From contig OY759215.1 in assembly GCA_963662175.1 (NCBI GenBank), forward strand, positions 11,583,079 through 11,647,078: a DNA stretch of 64,000 bases. Direction: 5' to 3'. A program made the translations under genes and the position numbers. Origin of the DNA: Aradus depressus. Taxonomy: Eukaryota > Arthropoda > Insecta > Hemiptera > Aradidae. Every line of letters starts with the position of its first letter. Position 1 is the stretch's first letter. This document shows positions 33,524 to 45,210 of the stretch, piece after piece. The notes beneath the pieces are model-generated. The model ran no database searches and had not been told where the DNA came from. It saw nothing but the letters and a program-made list of their open reading frames with translations.

Positions 33524-34293
33524 ATAATTGTATCTTAAGTTTTAATTGAACCATTGTTACAAAGTTTGTTTTATTTATTAATATATATACATGGAAATAG
33601 AATACTCTGTCTTGTATTCTAAACAAAGTTACGAACAGTTCCACGGTTTAATGACAAGCTAAATTCTCATAAGAAATAAATTTATGAAATTGACTATAAG
33701 TTGAACTGTAAGCCTTACAGTTCTATATTTCAATAAATATTGATCTGAGACCTTCATGAGCTTGTAATAATGGTAAAGTGGGAAAACAAAAATTTTTAAT
33801 TTTGCTTTTTGAGATTTATGGCCGTATTTTGTAGACTTAGATTAGAAATGCAATTTATAAATAAAAATATTGTGATACAATTATTTTTTGTGTCTGTTTT
33901 TTATTAGATAATCTATTTATAATAAATTTTTTATTAACTATTTATTACACTTATTTTCCTCATCCCCTGTTTTGTCACGAAAAGGTTTCTTCTTTAATTT
34001 CCTAATTTTGTGTATGTAAAAATTTACAGTTTTTATATATAACGAAAATTATCCTAAAATATAGTTTTGAAGTTAATTTTTTTGCTTCATTTGCACGAAA
34101 ACTGTAAGTCGTATCGAAAAATTGGTTCTTACCAAAGATGTTCCTTATTAAATTTCCTACTACTAAATGCTCTCATATTTGTGATGAAACCAATACGTAC
34201 AGTTATAGCCTCAAAAAATGCAAATAAAATGTTTAAGTTGTATCGCATAGGTAATATAATAATAAATAGGTACATTTAATAATCATATACATA
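33524..34293. other. AT-rich intergenic DNA, nothing recognised
   Basis: ORFs here show no recognisable protein signal. Confidence 0.35.
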
Positions 34294-34816
34294 TCATATA
34301 TATAAAGCTGAAAATGTCTGTGCGTTGCACCGCTATAACTCACGAACGGCTTCATGGATTTGATTAATTTTTTTTTTAATTTGTTCGTCATCGTTTGTGG
34401 AAGGTTATAGGCGTATTAGTACCTCAATATCTGGTCCATCCCAGCATCCACCCACGCAATCTTTGTAACTCATAAACCACTGCAATGATTAATGAGGAAT
34501 CTTTTTGAATAGATAAGTTTTATCTACCGGAAGGTTAAGGCCTATTTTTAATCAACCCCTGGTCCATCCCAGCATCCACTCACGCAATCTTTGTAACTCG
34601 AAAACCATTGCAACGATTAATGAGAAATCTTTTTGAATAAATTAGTTTTAGCTCCAAAGCTAGCGTTACTACAGTTGAAGGACTATAAGCCTTATTCCGT
34701 ATGAATAATTGAAAATTATAACATCATGAATGTACTGTCGAGGAACTGAATAGCCTCATAGGAGATATTGGGAGAAAAGTCAAAGTTCCCCGGGCAACGC
34801 CGGGTATTACTGCTAG
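34294..34816 (+). mobile_element. nonautonomous Helitron
   Basis: 5' TC (TCATATATATAAAGCTGAAA) preceded by A, and 3' hairpin CCCGGGCAACGCCGGG followed nine bases later by CTAG and then T. These are the hallmarks of rolling-circle Helitrons, which insert between A and T without target duplication. Inside, a block with 'tggtccatcccagcatcca' and 'acgcaatctttgtaactc' is present twice (about 34433 and 34560). There is no Rep-helicase ORF in the 523 bp. Confidence 0.85.
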
Positions 34817-34871
34817 TATCTTTATATTATTAGTATTTTTTTATTATAAAAGATAAAAAAAAAATGAATGT

Positions 34872-35160
34872 AAAGTGGCTATAACAGAAGTTTTTTGTAC
34901 CAACCACGTTTTTTACAGAGCACTCTCTCTCTCCCCTCTCAAAATTATTTCATACTGGCGCTACTGGTGTTTATATGAAAGTTTCAGAATTATGTTATAC
35001 AATGAAACAAAGGGAAGAGCTGAAGCCAGCATTTAGCTTGCATACCCAGTAACGCTAGTATAAAATGATTTTGAGAGGGTGGAGAGAGAGAGAGAGTGAT
35101 ATGTAAAAACGTGATTGGTATCAGAAAGTCCTGTTATATTAAACTTTGGATAGGTGGCCT
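34872..35160. mobile_element. MITE with long imperfect inverted ends (copy 1)
   Basis: About 110-bp arms: TGGCTATAACAGAAGT... GTACCAACCACGTTTTT, a (CT)n block and TCATACTGGCGCTACTGG on the left and their inverse on the right. A second member lies at 38380-38720. Confidence 0.65.
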
Positions 35161-35164
35161 ACGA

Positions 35165-35665
35165 AGTGCTTTGTCTAGTTACACAACTGTATCTTATTCA
35201 TAGTAAGAAGTGAATGTCATTCCTCTGAAATATTCCTAGAAGTTGTGAAAACACCATTTTAAATAATTCAAAACAAATGATGTCATTCCTGCTCACAGTT
35301 GGATGTTGTCTGACACCTCCGAGGTGCACAAGAGGTGAAAAGGTTGGCCGATTGCACGACAATTATTGTTTACGTTTTGTTCCAGCTTCTAACGAATGTA
35401 TTGACGTAATACAAAGACTGGCAAAATTACGATCATTTCATCTTCTGTGTGGATTGTAGCCCAAAGCCAGTAACACGCTCCGGTTCAAGGTCACTGAAAA
35501 TTCTCCGAATAAATTAAGAAAAAGGTTCATGGTAAACTATTTGTTATTTGATAACAGGTAACGTAGTAAAGATAAATAAAATAATATATGTATTTTAATT
35601 ACAGTTACGGTTCGTTTCCGTTCTGCCAAATTATATTTTTATATTAATTTAGTGGTAATTTTATT
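35165..35665. other. unassigned DNA
   Basis: One 60-codon ORF (35277-35459) without recognisable signal. Confidence 0.35.
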
Positions 35666-35668
35666 TCC

Positions 35669-36110
35669 CCAGCTACGAAGTTTAGGGGAAGTTATGTAGT
35701 TAATCGGTCAAAAGTGATCTGCAGTTTTCAAACGGAATTTCATGTTTTTCTTCTCCAGATTCCAATTATGAAATCGTGTGCCTGTCAACCCGATAACTCC
35801 CGATAGAAAGAATATATCGACACAAAATTCCATATGTGAATTCCAAACTTCATAAGGACGACGACACATCAATTTTCAGCGGATTCTGCAGAAGGGAAGG
35901 GGAGAACAGAGATATCTCAATTCAAAAACGCTCATAACTGCCGATGCAATTAATTTATCGACACAACATTTAATATGAGGATTAAGGAACCTCTATGTAA
36001 GTTGAATATTAGAGCGAACGGTCGACTGGTTTTGGAGGAGTAGCGAAAAGTTAATTGATTAATTCGTTCTGGGGAAGTATATTGCCGATGATTCACCGAC
36101 AACGTTTTAG
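35669..36110 (+). repeat. Rep-A copy, near full length (reference)
   Basis: Left end CCCCAGCTACGAAGTTTAGG then GGAAGTTATGTAGTTAATC; modules at about 35802 and 35937 (spacing about 135 bp); right end TTCGTTCTGGGGAAG then GATTCACCGACAACG. No ORF, no inverted ends, no clear target duplication. Confidence 0.8.
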
Positions 36111-36334
36111 TAATGTATTGATAATTGATATTACGTCTTAGGTTTGGTCAACTTGTTAAAAACACTTGTAACTCCAACATGTAAAATTGTATTCCATCCG
36201 TTTAGTCAATTCTGTTAACAATTTTCCTACAACTGTTGGCTTTTTCCAAAATAATGGTATTTTTTTTTGTTTTGATTGTGGCCTTATGATCTGCAATTTA
36301 CGTCAAGTCGTCAGAACTAATAAAACATTCTTGC

Positions 36335-36550
36335 GGGATCCGACAAGGGGACCAGAGAGGAACCAACCCCAAGAGCCAGGGGACAAGCCGACCGCGCCAG
36401 CCGGGAAGACAAGGAAAGCGGGCTCATCTTCTTCCTTGTGTGACCGTCTACATCCCCCAAAGCCCGGGATCATTACAGTTCAGAGAGCCTGGCGGTGCCG
36501 CCCCCAGCCCAACCAGGCACGCTCGCCGGGTCACCCCAGGCGCCCCTAAT
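36335..36550. other. GC-rich island
   Basis: About 215 bp of markedly GC-rich sequence in AT-rich surroundings, open in one plus frame (Pro/Arg-rich: GPERNQPQEPGDKPTAPAG). It may be the ORF1 end of a retroelement; not identified. Confidence 0.4.
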
Positions 36551-36929
36551 ACCCAGAAAACTCGCCCTGTCTTTATGGAAGGTTTATATGACTATATTAT
36601 GCACATATGTATCTTTAAAATGCTTCTAAAATGTATTGGTTGTTAGTTTGAGATGCTATTAGTTGGACCATAGTGAGGAGTCATTATCCAGTTTTAAACA
36701 CATTTTCGCGTTCTGGGTTGGTTATTGTACAAGTCAAGAAGACATCGTTCACAATTATATTATATTGACAATCCAAGAAATTGTTCATTGAATCGTGACA
36801 TAACTTTTAAGTTGAGTGACGCGAATAACTTGTAATAAATAAATAAAACAAACTTATTTTTTTTTTAAATATTGTTTGTTCCACAAAAACTTGAACACGA
36901 CTTCCTGAACATCCGTCTGCAAATCAGTT

Positions 36930-37065
36930 TATCACTGACACCCGTCACTCCGACCGAGGAGGACAGGCTACCCTTCAACCTCCCAACACGAAGAGCCCCG
37001 GCTATGATCTCATTACTGCCAGAGTGTTGAAAAACCTTGGACATCTTTCTTCGAGGAAAAAGTTT
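36930..37065 (+). pseudogene. Jockey-like polymerase N-terminal fragment
   Basis: One plus frame reads PNTKSPGYDLITARVLKNLG, the conserved start of the Jockey reverse transcriptase domain (KSPGYD motif). It is short and followed by a stop, so it is a remnant. Confidence 0.6.
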
Positions 37066-37723
37066 TGCAAATGATTTGAAGATCAACAAAGCTTTTTCTG
37101 ATTTTGTCTTATCTCGTGACTCAATTTTTTTTAAACTGGTATAGAAAAACTAGTTAGTCGTTGGCAAAACTGTGTGAAAAATAATGGAAAATATTTTGAA
37201 TAAAATATATTTAATTTGTTAGTAAATTTTTTCATTTACTTCCTGTTCAAAAAACGAACATTTCATGTGTGACGACGGCCCAGATGGGATGTTAGTCGAA
37301 GAACGCGGATCACAGATCCATTAATTAAGAGGCATTGTTGGTACTGAGTGTACTTAGCTCCTTATCAGTCCGTTAGCCAAAGTTAATTAACTTGGATTCA
37401 AGAGTAATGAGGTGGCTATCTCAGAGATTGCTTCTCATCCTCATTGTCTCCATTGATTAAACATTTTAAATTAGTATCCATGGATGTTTAGAGTAGGGTG
37501 GCAACCTGTAGAAAGCCGATAAATATATCGTACAGTCCAAACTAAAATACCATCGAATGCGTAATATCGATGACATAGTTCACAAATTGCTTTAACAAAT
37601 ATTAGGGGAGATGCTATAAGGTCAAAGTCAGGCGTCCTTGGTGACCCTGTGAAGGGTGTTGGGAAGAGCGAGTCTCGAGAAGGACTTGGGTATTTCCTCG
37701 CGGTATGAGTTACAGCCGCATTA

Positions 37724-38298
37724 CCCTACGGTTACTATGGAAGCGAGCTCTGACGAAAATGTGTTCTGACGAATTCGTCCGAACAAACAAACGCCTGTTC
37801 TCCAATGAGAGTGTTTACACTGGCAGCGACGAATACGTCAGAACATGCACGACGTCGTCAGAACCAGTTGAGCGTTCAAACAAGTTTGATTTTTTCGTGC
37901 GATCTGCGTCTGTTTTGGGTGTTTTGGTTATTTCACCATGGATAACGATAAACTGATAAGTCTTGTGTACGGGAACAGGTGTTTGTGGGATATAAGAGAC
38001 AAAAATTATCATAACAGAGATATTTCTCGGCAAAAGACATTTTAAACTCTCCTTTGTCGTCTCTATTAAAAAATAACTGGTTGACATGCTTCTGTTTTTA
38101 CACTAATTAACAACTATAACTTCATTAAGGGACTTTCAAGAAAATGAAATTCATCAAGTTCGTCCATTTTTGCTGGGCGGCAGAAACGTACTGACTATCA
38201 GAATATCAGAAAACGCGCACAGTGTAACCGCCTTGTTCTGACGAGAATTTCGGACGCACACATTTTCGTCCGAATTTGCATGCGCAGTAACCGTAGCC
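37724..38298. mobile_element. nonautonomous PIF/Harbinger-like element with TTA duplication
   Basis: Ends share CTACGGTTACT in inverted orientation (two outer bases differ), flanked by TTA at 37721-37723 and 38299-38301. GACGAAAATGTG recurs inverted beneath both ends. Three-base T(A/T)A duplications are typical of Harbinger elements. ORFs inside are not recognised. Confidence 0.55.
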
Positions 38299-38379
38299 TT
38301 AGAAGGCTGCAGGCGGGATTTTTCTCTTCTCAAGAGCAAACTGCGTGATGTGGAGCCATCTTCTTTCTCAGGAATTCAT

Positions 38380-38720
38380 TTCACACTGACATTACTTGAT
38401 ATAAGAAAGTCACTCTCAGAGATATACTGTACAATGAAACAAAGAAAACATCTAATGCAGAGAAGGGAGTGATTCTCAACTGAGGTTCTCCGACACTCAA
38501 TCCACCAGTTACCAGGTCTATGAAAGTTGGCGTCAGCAATTTTCTTTCCTTCATTGTACAACACCCGAAAAAAAAGGGTTTCAAAATAAAAATAAGTTCT
38601 GAGAGTGAATTTCATAAATCCAGTAGTGCCAGTAAGAAGTGAATCTGAGAGGAGAGAGGGATTAGTGCTCTGTACACAAGTGGTTGGTATAAGCAAGTCA
38701 TGTTACGGCCACATCATTTG
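38380..38720. mobile_element. MITE with long inverted ends (copy 2)
   Basis: Right part reads, on the minus strand, GGCCGTAACATGACTTG, ACCAACCAC, ACAGAGCACT and ACTGGCACTACTGG, matching copy 1 at 34872. The centre shares TACAATGAAACAAAG with copy 1. Confidence 0.6.
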
Positions 38721-38809
38721 TTTTGGAAAATACACTTTTAAAATAAACAAAAACAAAGAACTCGTTTAACGTTTATATTGTCGTAATTTCACAAAAATAT
38801 ATACATAAA

Positions 38810-38845
38810 GTGCACCGGTTTCGGCTTACGTCATCATCAGCACAA
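38810..38845 (-). ncRNA. hammerhead-like core of the Penelope terminal repeat
   Basis: CTGATGA, then GAAAC followed by CGGT (palindromic ACCGGT). The base after it is G, which natural hammerheads do not cleave after, and stem II is weak, so this copy is probably inactive. Confidence 0.4.
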
Positions 38846-39182
38846 AGTTCAAGAGTGACATTTAAGTTTGTCAGACTGTTAAATGTATACAAAATTGTCT
38901 GGGTACCTGAGATTATCTAAGGCTGTGACACACTTTCCCCTAAAGAAGTCCGTCAAAGTTGTCAATAATTAAATAAAATCAAAAAAACTAAAGATTGGGG
39001 TTTATAGTAGAGTATATTGTATGTAAGAAATAAGGGCTATATGACATAATATTGAAGAACAATAAGAAAATAAAAATCGATGCTCTTTATAATAAAAACA
39101 AACAATATATTATATTAACTTATTGGCGTTTACAGGGGTGAGAATTTGAAGTGAGTTTGGTCGTTCAAAACACCCCCATTTT

Positions 39183-39482
39183 TTATCTATTAACTTCCAG
39201 CTGTTCCAAAGAGTCCAGCTGTCTACCTTTTACACAAAGATGGAGGTTCTTTATTCCCGTTGCTTCGTTGAGTATGTGACCCATATCGTTCATATGTTTA
39301 ACGAATGTGGATTCTTCCCATTTGTTCTTTATTTCAGTTGTGTGTTCTTTGACCCGTTCTTTAAATTTACGCCCTGATTGTCCTATATAAAACGAACTGC
39401 ATAATTCCCTTTCGAGATGATGCACTACGCTTCTATCTTCTATTTTTATTTTATCTTTAGTTTCATTTCGCGTTTTAAACAA
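39183..39482 (-). pseudogene. Penelope GIY-YIG endonuclease fragment
   Basis: A 99-codon frame with SFYIGQSGRKFKERVKEH (the YIG half of the GIY-YIG nuclease, with the catalytic Arg in ERVKEH), STFVKHMNDMGH (conserved H) and a C-terminal LDSLEQLEV. This is the endonuclease module that follows the reverse transcriptase in Penelope-like retroelements. The N-terminal GIY strand is missing or changed and no polymerase is joined to it, so it cannot work alone. The LEQLE ending also appears in the inverted pair at 6588-6750. Confidence 0.8.
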
Positions 39483-39784
39483 TAAATAAAAGATGTAAAT
39501 AGAAAATAAAATAATAGATAAAAATAAAATAAATACTTCAGGATAAGTGGGTCATAGATATCAGCTCGAGATCCCTCGCAAGACCCCCGGTGTTCTGTCA
39601 TCCTCATTAATCCAACTTAATGGAGGCAGAAGAGGCCCAAGTGATCCTCCGTCATTCTACTCCGCCTAGACACTGCATAGCAGTGGAGGTAGACGAAGAG
39701 ATCTAAGTGTGAGTACAAGTGGGCGGAAACTGGACATCAGCACTCCCAGATATATTTGATTTCTTATACTAGCAAATCTGTCGG

Positions 39785-40020
39785 TCAGCATCTCCGAGCT
39801 GGGGAGCAGGAGGACAAGAGTCGAGCGATGAGATTGGCATCGAAGGAACGGTTAGAGTGGAATTTAGAGAAGCAGAACTTGATGAGGTCAATAACAAAAG
39901 AAATTTTAAGACCATAATGGAGGGTTAGACTGAAAACATGGAAAGGAGCATCGACAATTGTTCTTAGGGTCTTGGAAAGACTGGATTCGCAAGATATTAG
40001 ATGGCAACAGAATAAAATTA
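39785..40020 (-). pseudogene. Jockey-like polymerase C-terminal fragment
   Basis: Minus strand: SNILRIQSFQD, one frame change, TIVDAPFHVFSLTLHYGL, then FVIDLIKFCFSKFHSNRS and a stop at 39785. It aligns with the IANAPYYVSNKTL block of the copy at 8438, from a more distant subfamily. Confidence 0.65.
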
Positions 40021-40483
40021 AAGAGATCAGGACATACTAAATACAGTCATTAGCAGTAATATTTTAAATTTTAAATGTCATATAATCTAGTAATATTACT
40101 GACTTAATTTTGTTTGATGTTAAATAAACAAATTTCCTGCCAGACAAGATTTGCATACGACAACTGAAGATTGACGCTAAGCCCTTCAGTTATGCAAACG
40201 TATTATAATGAATGACCAGAGATCCCTCCTCGTCCACTCTATAAACTTTGACAAAACTAACTGTAAGTACAGAAATGTACATTATATTGATGTTATAATG
40301 TACCTTATAAACTGTTACTATTAAATTTATTCCACTTTTTCTTTAAAATAAAATCCACTATTTTTAACTTTAGTATAAGTTATACTGTTCTTCTCCACCG
40401 ACAAATTAATGAAGTAGCTTGTCGCTCTCCCTTCATAACCAGTTTCGGGATTTCCTCAAGGTTCGACCTGAACAGTCCAAGCC
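40021..40483. other. unassigned DNA
   Basis: No family or gene recognised. Confidence 0.35.
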
Positions 40484-40837
40484 TTGAGGAATTCCCCAAC
40501 GAGTATGGCGGCGTCTCTTGAGGCCGTGGTGGATGGGAAAGGCCAAAAATCCCGAACAAAAATCAATTCTTTTTCCGCCTTGATTTTATCTGTCTCAGAA
40601 CCGAATTTTTTACATATGTACGAGAATGAACCTTGTTTGTGGCAAGTGAGTTCAAAAGACTACCATGATAGAAATAGAAAGGAGGCCGCATACGCGAAAT
40701 TTGAAAAAAGTGGACGCAAAGGTCTTTTCCTTGAGGATTACCTTGAGGAAAATCCTCTCCGTGTGTGGGCGAGGGTTCGGTACAGGAAATCCCCAAGAAA
40801 ATCCTTACACAGAGACTTCTGTATCCTCATACTCTGA
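40484..40837 (+). pseudogene. partial MADF-domain ORF
   Basis: 117 codons. From about codon 40 it reads FLHMYENEPCLWQVSSKDY and then RNRKEAAYAKF, the first two helices of a MADF (Myb/SANT-like) DNA-binding domain. The third helix is missing; the remainder is not MADF-like. A CAG at 40596-40598 after a pyrimidine tract could be an intron acceptor just before the homology. MADF proteins occur both as host factors and as partners of Harbinger transposases; a broken transposon copy is more likely. Confidence 0.5.
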
Positions 40838-40884
40838 CAGATATACATTTTTTTTTCATTTTAATCAGAAAGTCTTAAAACAAG

Positions 40885-40945
40885 AAATTTCCGTTTGAAA
40901 CTCCGCATCAAATTTCACACTGATTACATAACTTCCTCTATGCTT
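40885..40945 (-). repeat. Rep-A end fragment
   Basis: GATTACATAACTTCC, CTATGCTTCGTATAACTGG: the left end of Rep-A in antisense. Confidence 0.55.
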
Positions 40946-41473
40946 CGTATAACTGGAGAAGTAGAAATATATATTATTTATATTAATTTTTACAATGTTT
41001 CCTTGTTTCTCAATTCAGAAATTGGAATCTCCAGAGAAACTTAATTTTGTATTTTCCATCCATAATATGTTGTTAATTTTTCTAAGTGTGAATGTGTGGT
41101 TGTGTCTCTCGTTAATCAGAATTAGGGGTAGGTAGCCGGACAGGAGTGCAGGGGTTGCGGCGACATGCGCCGGTTTCCCGACCGCCAACTTCAGTCTCTC
41201 CTCTCCACTCGGCCTCTCCGTACGCCCATCTCTCTCAAACATCGCCAATTCTACCTTGGAATTTGAAATATCACAACTCTCATCAAGATGGGTAGGTGGT
41301 ATCCACTAATGATGACATTCCTAACTATCCTTCAACTTTCATTTTATTTTTTTTTTAGTCGGGAAATTTGATACTATTAGCAATTTATTTTAAAATTCTA
41401 TAATGCACCACCCATTTTATATTTTTCATATGAAAAAAATGTATATATAATTATATTGCAAAGAGTAACTTTG

Positions 41474-42040
41474 CGTTTTATTATTTGAATTGAAGTTGAC
41501 TAAGTGCGATATCCCACTTCACCCCTCCCCTCCCCCCCACATCACTCCCCTCCTTCCCTACCTCGCTGCGTCATATTACTTTAATTGAAGTTGAGTTACG
41601 TGCATTATTCCACCACCCCTCCGCCCCCAACGCATCATTCCCCTCCTTCCCTACCTCGCTGCGTTATATTATTTCAAATGAAGTTGACTTACGTGCGATA
41701 TTCCACTTCACTCCTCCACCCCCTCCACATCACTCCCCTCCTTCCCTACCTCGCTGCGTGATATTACTTTAATTGAAGTTGAGTTACGTGCGATATTCCA
41801 CCACCCCTCCGCCCCCAACGCATCATTCCCCTCCTTCCCTACCTCGCTGCGTTATATTATTTCAAATGAAGTTGACTTACGTGCGATATTTCACTTCACT
41901 ACTCCACCCCCTCCACATCACTCCCCTCCTTCCCTACCTCGCTGCGTTATATTACTTTAATTGAAGTTGACTTACTTGCGATGTTCCACTTCACCCCTCC
42001 TCCCCCACCACATTACTCCCCTCCCTACCAACCTCAATGC
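41474..42040 (+). repeat. 94-bp satellite, alternating 93/95-bp units
   Basis: About six units. CCTCGCTGCG occurs at 41561, 41654, 41749 and 41842, and at 41937 its start, giving spacings 93, 95, 93, 95. Two unit types alternate (one with CACTTCACTCCTCCACC, one with CACCACCCCTCCGCCCC), so the true period is a 188-bp dimer. Strong strand asymmetry: C-rich on plus. Confidence 0.9.
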
Positions 42041-42086
42041 TTCTCACCTCTTTCACTACTCGGAATTGTTATTTATCTCAGTTAGA

Positions 42087-42233
42087 TAGTTAGTTCTTAA
42101 GATTCACGTCAGGGCTTTAACTACGAGGTCATATCGCCTACTACCAAAGTACACTTTCTTCGCATGGGGGACATAGGCCCGAGTCTACTGAGAGTCCAAA
42201 ATGCTATTCCACGTTTATTCACTTAGGGTTGGA
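42087..42233 (-). repeat. SINE-1 fragment, tail half
   Basis: AGTTAGTTCTTAAGATTCACG, GAGGTCATATCGCCTACTACC, GAGTCTACT; the head is absent. Confidence 0.75.
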
Positions 42234-42299
42234 CTATGTATAACATGAAATAATTAATGAGTAAATATGAAAGTTAGATCAGTGCAAGAAAAATGTAAA

Positions 42300-43170
42300 A
42301 ACGTCGATGAATCACCGGCAAAGTAGTACTTCCCCAGAACGAATTAATGAACTGTCGCTCTCTCCAAAACCAATCGAGCGTTTGGGCTAAAAATCACATG
42401 TTGACTTACATGCTGATACTATGAACTTGAATGAAATAAAACTAGTTTATTTTTGGTATTGTCTAATTTCACAACATGGGAGTACTTTCGGTATTTCTCA
42501 GCCGAAAGCATAAGCCTTGTGCTTGTATTATCTATATGTATATATTATGTGAAATTAGACAATATCAAAAATAAACTAGTTTTATTTCATTCGAGTTCAT
42601 TTGAATTATTTCTCAATATTTCTCCAATAATGTCAGTTTTCATACTGATACTAAATTTTGTGTCGATATTTTCATTACTTCGGCATTATTAGGGTCTGAT
42701 ACCCCATTACAGTTCGGCCAATTTCTAGCATCATTAATTGGGGTTCCTTATGAAATTTTAATTGGAGTTTTTCAATTAAGCCCACCCTCCATTCGGCCGA
42801 TTTCCCTAAAAATTCTTAGGTGTCATCTTTATAGAGTTTAATATTTTGTGCCGATACATTATTTACAATGGCAGTAATTAGAGTTTTTGCGTCAAGCCTT
42901 CCCCTTCTTTCCTTTTTGACAATTTGATGGAAAAACAATTAGTGTCGTTCTTATGACGTTCTGGATACTGGAATAAAATGTCGTGTTGAAACATTCATTC
43001 TAAAAGGAATTATCACGTTCACAGACCCACGGACATTTTTTTTTCTTAATTTTTTGGAATCAGGGCTTCGGAAAACATGGAATTCCAGGGAGAACTCAAA
43101 ATGGCATTTCTGACCGATTACATAACTCTCCCTATACTTTGTATTGCTGGGAATGTATAACCAGCTGGAT
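42300..43170 (-). repeat. Rep-A copy split by a fold-back element
   Basis: Left piece 42300-42418 (GAATCACCGGC ... 'cgagcgtttgggctaaaaat'), right piece 42605-43170 ending GATTACATAACTCTCC and CTATACTTTGTATTGCTGG. Reading resumes after the insertion with little loss. Confidence 0.75.
42419..42604. mobile_element. fold-back element inside Rep-A
   Basis: Inverted arms of about 53 bp (GAAATAAAACTAGTTTATTT, TTGTCTAATTTCACA) around a centre with GGGAGTACTTTCGG. On the minus strand the centre reads CTGAGAAATACCGAAAGTACTC, a weak hammerhead-like relative with palindromic AGTACT. The same GGGAGTACTTTCGG lies in the tail of SINE-1 at 13502. Confidence 0.65.
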
Positions 43171-44368
43171 GGTTTTTAGTTCAGATGTAACTCAGACATA
43201 GTTTTCAAAAATACTCCATGTACCGCAAGCCCCCCACCCCCCTCCGTCTGGTTCGATATTTACAGAGTGACATATCTACGAGAGGGAAATAATATACCTA
43301 ATTCGAATTTATATCCTACAACTTGACTAGTCCACACTTAATATACAAAATATTATTTGATACATAGCTTTTTTTTTTTTTTTTTTTCTAAATAATCAGT
43401 TAAAATATAACTATAAGTAAATTTGATGACTGAGTATAAAAAAAAAATTAATAAAAAATTACAGAAAAAAAAAATAAATAAATAAAAACAATAAATACAA
43501 TGGCAATATACACAAATTAAGATAAAATAAAATACAAAATAATACAATCTGTAAAAAAACAATAAAACAATATCTCTGTTGAATCTATTTTGTTTAACAA
43601 TGATTTTTTATTACTTATATACTAATAAAAATACTATTTTTCTTGGTTTATTCTTTTGTGTTTCATCATTATTTATTTATTTGTTATTATTATTATTATT
43701 AATAATAATAATATTATTATTTTGATTTTTTTTGCTATTATCATTTTTAAATATTTATTTTATTGGTTCACAATAGTTCATATATTATACTTTGTATCAA
43801 AGTATAGAATACTGTGTACAGAAGGGGAAATAAAACAAAAGAAAACGTTAAATTTTTGATATATTAACATGAAAACTGTTTTACAAATAATTCTATCTGA
43901 GACTTGTACTTGAGACATATACATTATAAACTCACTTTTCTGTAATTAACAATTACAACTTTTCATCTTTTTGGATGCGGAAAAAAATATCAGCCTACAA
44001 AAGTTGGTTTTCTACAAAACTTTTCCGAATGTTAATTAATGCAAGAAACAATTTGTTTATTTTTGTTTTTCTCGATATTATAAACTTTCTTTTTCGTTTA
44101 TATTTCATTAAATAACTGAAAAAAATAAATAAATATTGTTTTAAAACAATTCGAGGAACTTGTAAAAATAATTGTGTTTTCATTTTATTAAATAACAGTT
44201 TGTATTGTACGAATATAAATTGTCTTCTCACGAGCAGATTCTAATATTTTTCTCTCTATAAGATAATAATCACAAACATTTTGTGTTAACCTTCCATAAT
44301 TTTCCTGTAAAACTTAAAATTATAATAGGAAATGTAACAAATAAAACTACAATCAACTGTTTATTTGG
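43171..44368. other. AT-rich low-complexity DNA
   Basis: Poly-T/poly-A and TTA/AAT trinucleotide runs (43370-43740). ORFs here are composition artefacts. Confidence 0.4.
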
Positions 44369-44520
44369 GCGATGGTGGCCATACGGGCTAGAGCGTAGGG
44401 CTTCGGTTTGGTCGTATTATATCCCATGGTTTGCGGTTTCGAATCCTGTAGGGAGAGAGAGAGTTTTATTTCATAGAACTCCCACCCGGGGCCATGTTTG
44501 TTGTAAATAATTATGTATAT
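44369..44520 (+). repeat. second tRNA-derived SINE, candidate
   Basis: TGGTGGCCATACGGGCTAGAG could be a degenerate A box and GGTTTCGAATCC is a good B box, about 50 bp apart as in a tRNA with a variable arm; then GAGAGAGAGAG and a short tail. Differs from SINE-1. Only one copy in the window. Confidence 0.45.
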
Positions 44521-44654
44521 ATAACACCATCATAGAGACATGGCTAATATGCATCGTACGTAAGGCCAATAATAAAATATGAATCCAATCAAACAATATA
44601 AATATGCAGTGTTAGTTGGAAATCCAGTAACTTGTTGTTCCACTTAATTGTTTA

Positions 44655-44716
44655 ATTTATTATTTCGTGTTGGGGAAGTACATTGATTGTGATTCACCGA
44701 CTAACTTTTATATTTT
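44655..44716 (+). repeat. Rep-A right-end fragment
   Basis: TTCGTGTTGGGGAAGTACAT and GATTCACCGACTAACTTTT. Confidence 0.6.
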
Positions 44717-44717
44717 T

Positions 44718-44907
44718 TAGGGAGTCATAAATTTTGCCTACCCTAAATTTTTTATTAACCTAGAGTAGGGATTTTTAACGAGTACCTAACATCACACAGG
44801 CTCGAGTCCATTGCTTGCTTAAGGACGGCGTGCTTAAGTTTATTTTTACCTCCCAGATAAAATAAACGTAAGCAAGCATCCATACCACTGATCTACCGGC
44901 GCACCTG
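44718..44907 (-). repeat. SINE-1 copy, tail missing, head damaged
   Basis: GGGAGTCATAAATTTTGCC to ACTGATCTACCGGCGC; part of the head deleted. It ends 32 bp before the Harbinger element. Confidence 0.8.
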
Positions 44908-45210
44908 AGTGTATATCGGTTAAGTACGTGAGTGGTTATAAAGCTATGTCCACACTTGTGCGCTTTCATCTTCCTCTTCCCTTTCAACATGAGGCAAGGA
45001 GGAATGAACATGGGGCATGCGCTATTGCTTGTCTCTTACAAGTTGAATGGCGCCATTTTTCGTGACGCATGCCACAGCGCACGTACATCCAACCCACTTG
45101 GATATTCTTTCAACTTTGTATGCGCTTCTCATAGATGATTTGTTTTTATTTCGGTACCTTTTTTTTTGTTTATTTTTTGCCCATTATAAATTATTTATTT
45201 TAAATATTAA

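Larger units (their letters stand above)
38745..39482 (-). mobile_element. Penelope-like element, 3' part
   Basis: Minus strand: GIY-YIG endonuclease fragment (39482-39183), a 340-bp noncoding stretch, then a terminal repeat with CTGATGATGACG...CGAAACCGGT at 38840-38814. The reverse transcriptase part is missing; the element is 5'-truncated near 39482. Confidence 0.7.

Noticed and set aside
35669..36110. Rep-A as a Helitron
   Set aside because: Hairpins near the ends suggested it, but the TC start, CTRR end and A/T insertion site do not fit across copies.
36865..37089. Minus-strand ORF near 36.9 kb
   Set aside because: The opposite strand carries the KSPGYDLITARVLK signature of a Jockey polymerase, which explains the coding-like composition.
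43353..43859. Hydrophobic ORFs as membrane proteins
   Set aside because: Low-complexity AT-rich sequence gives Phe/Ile/Tyr-rich frames on both strands; artefact.
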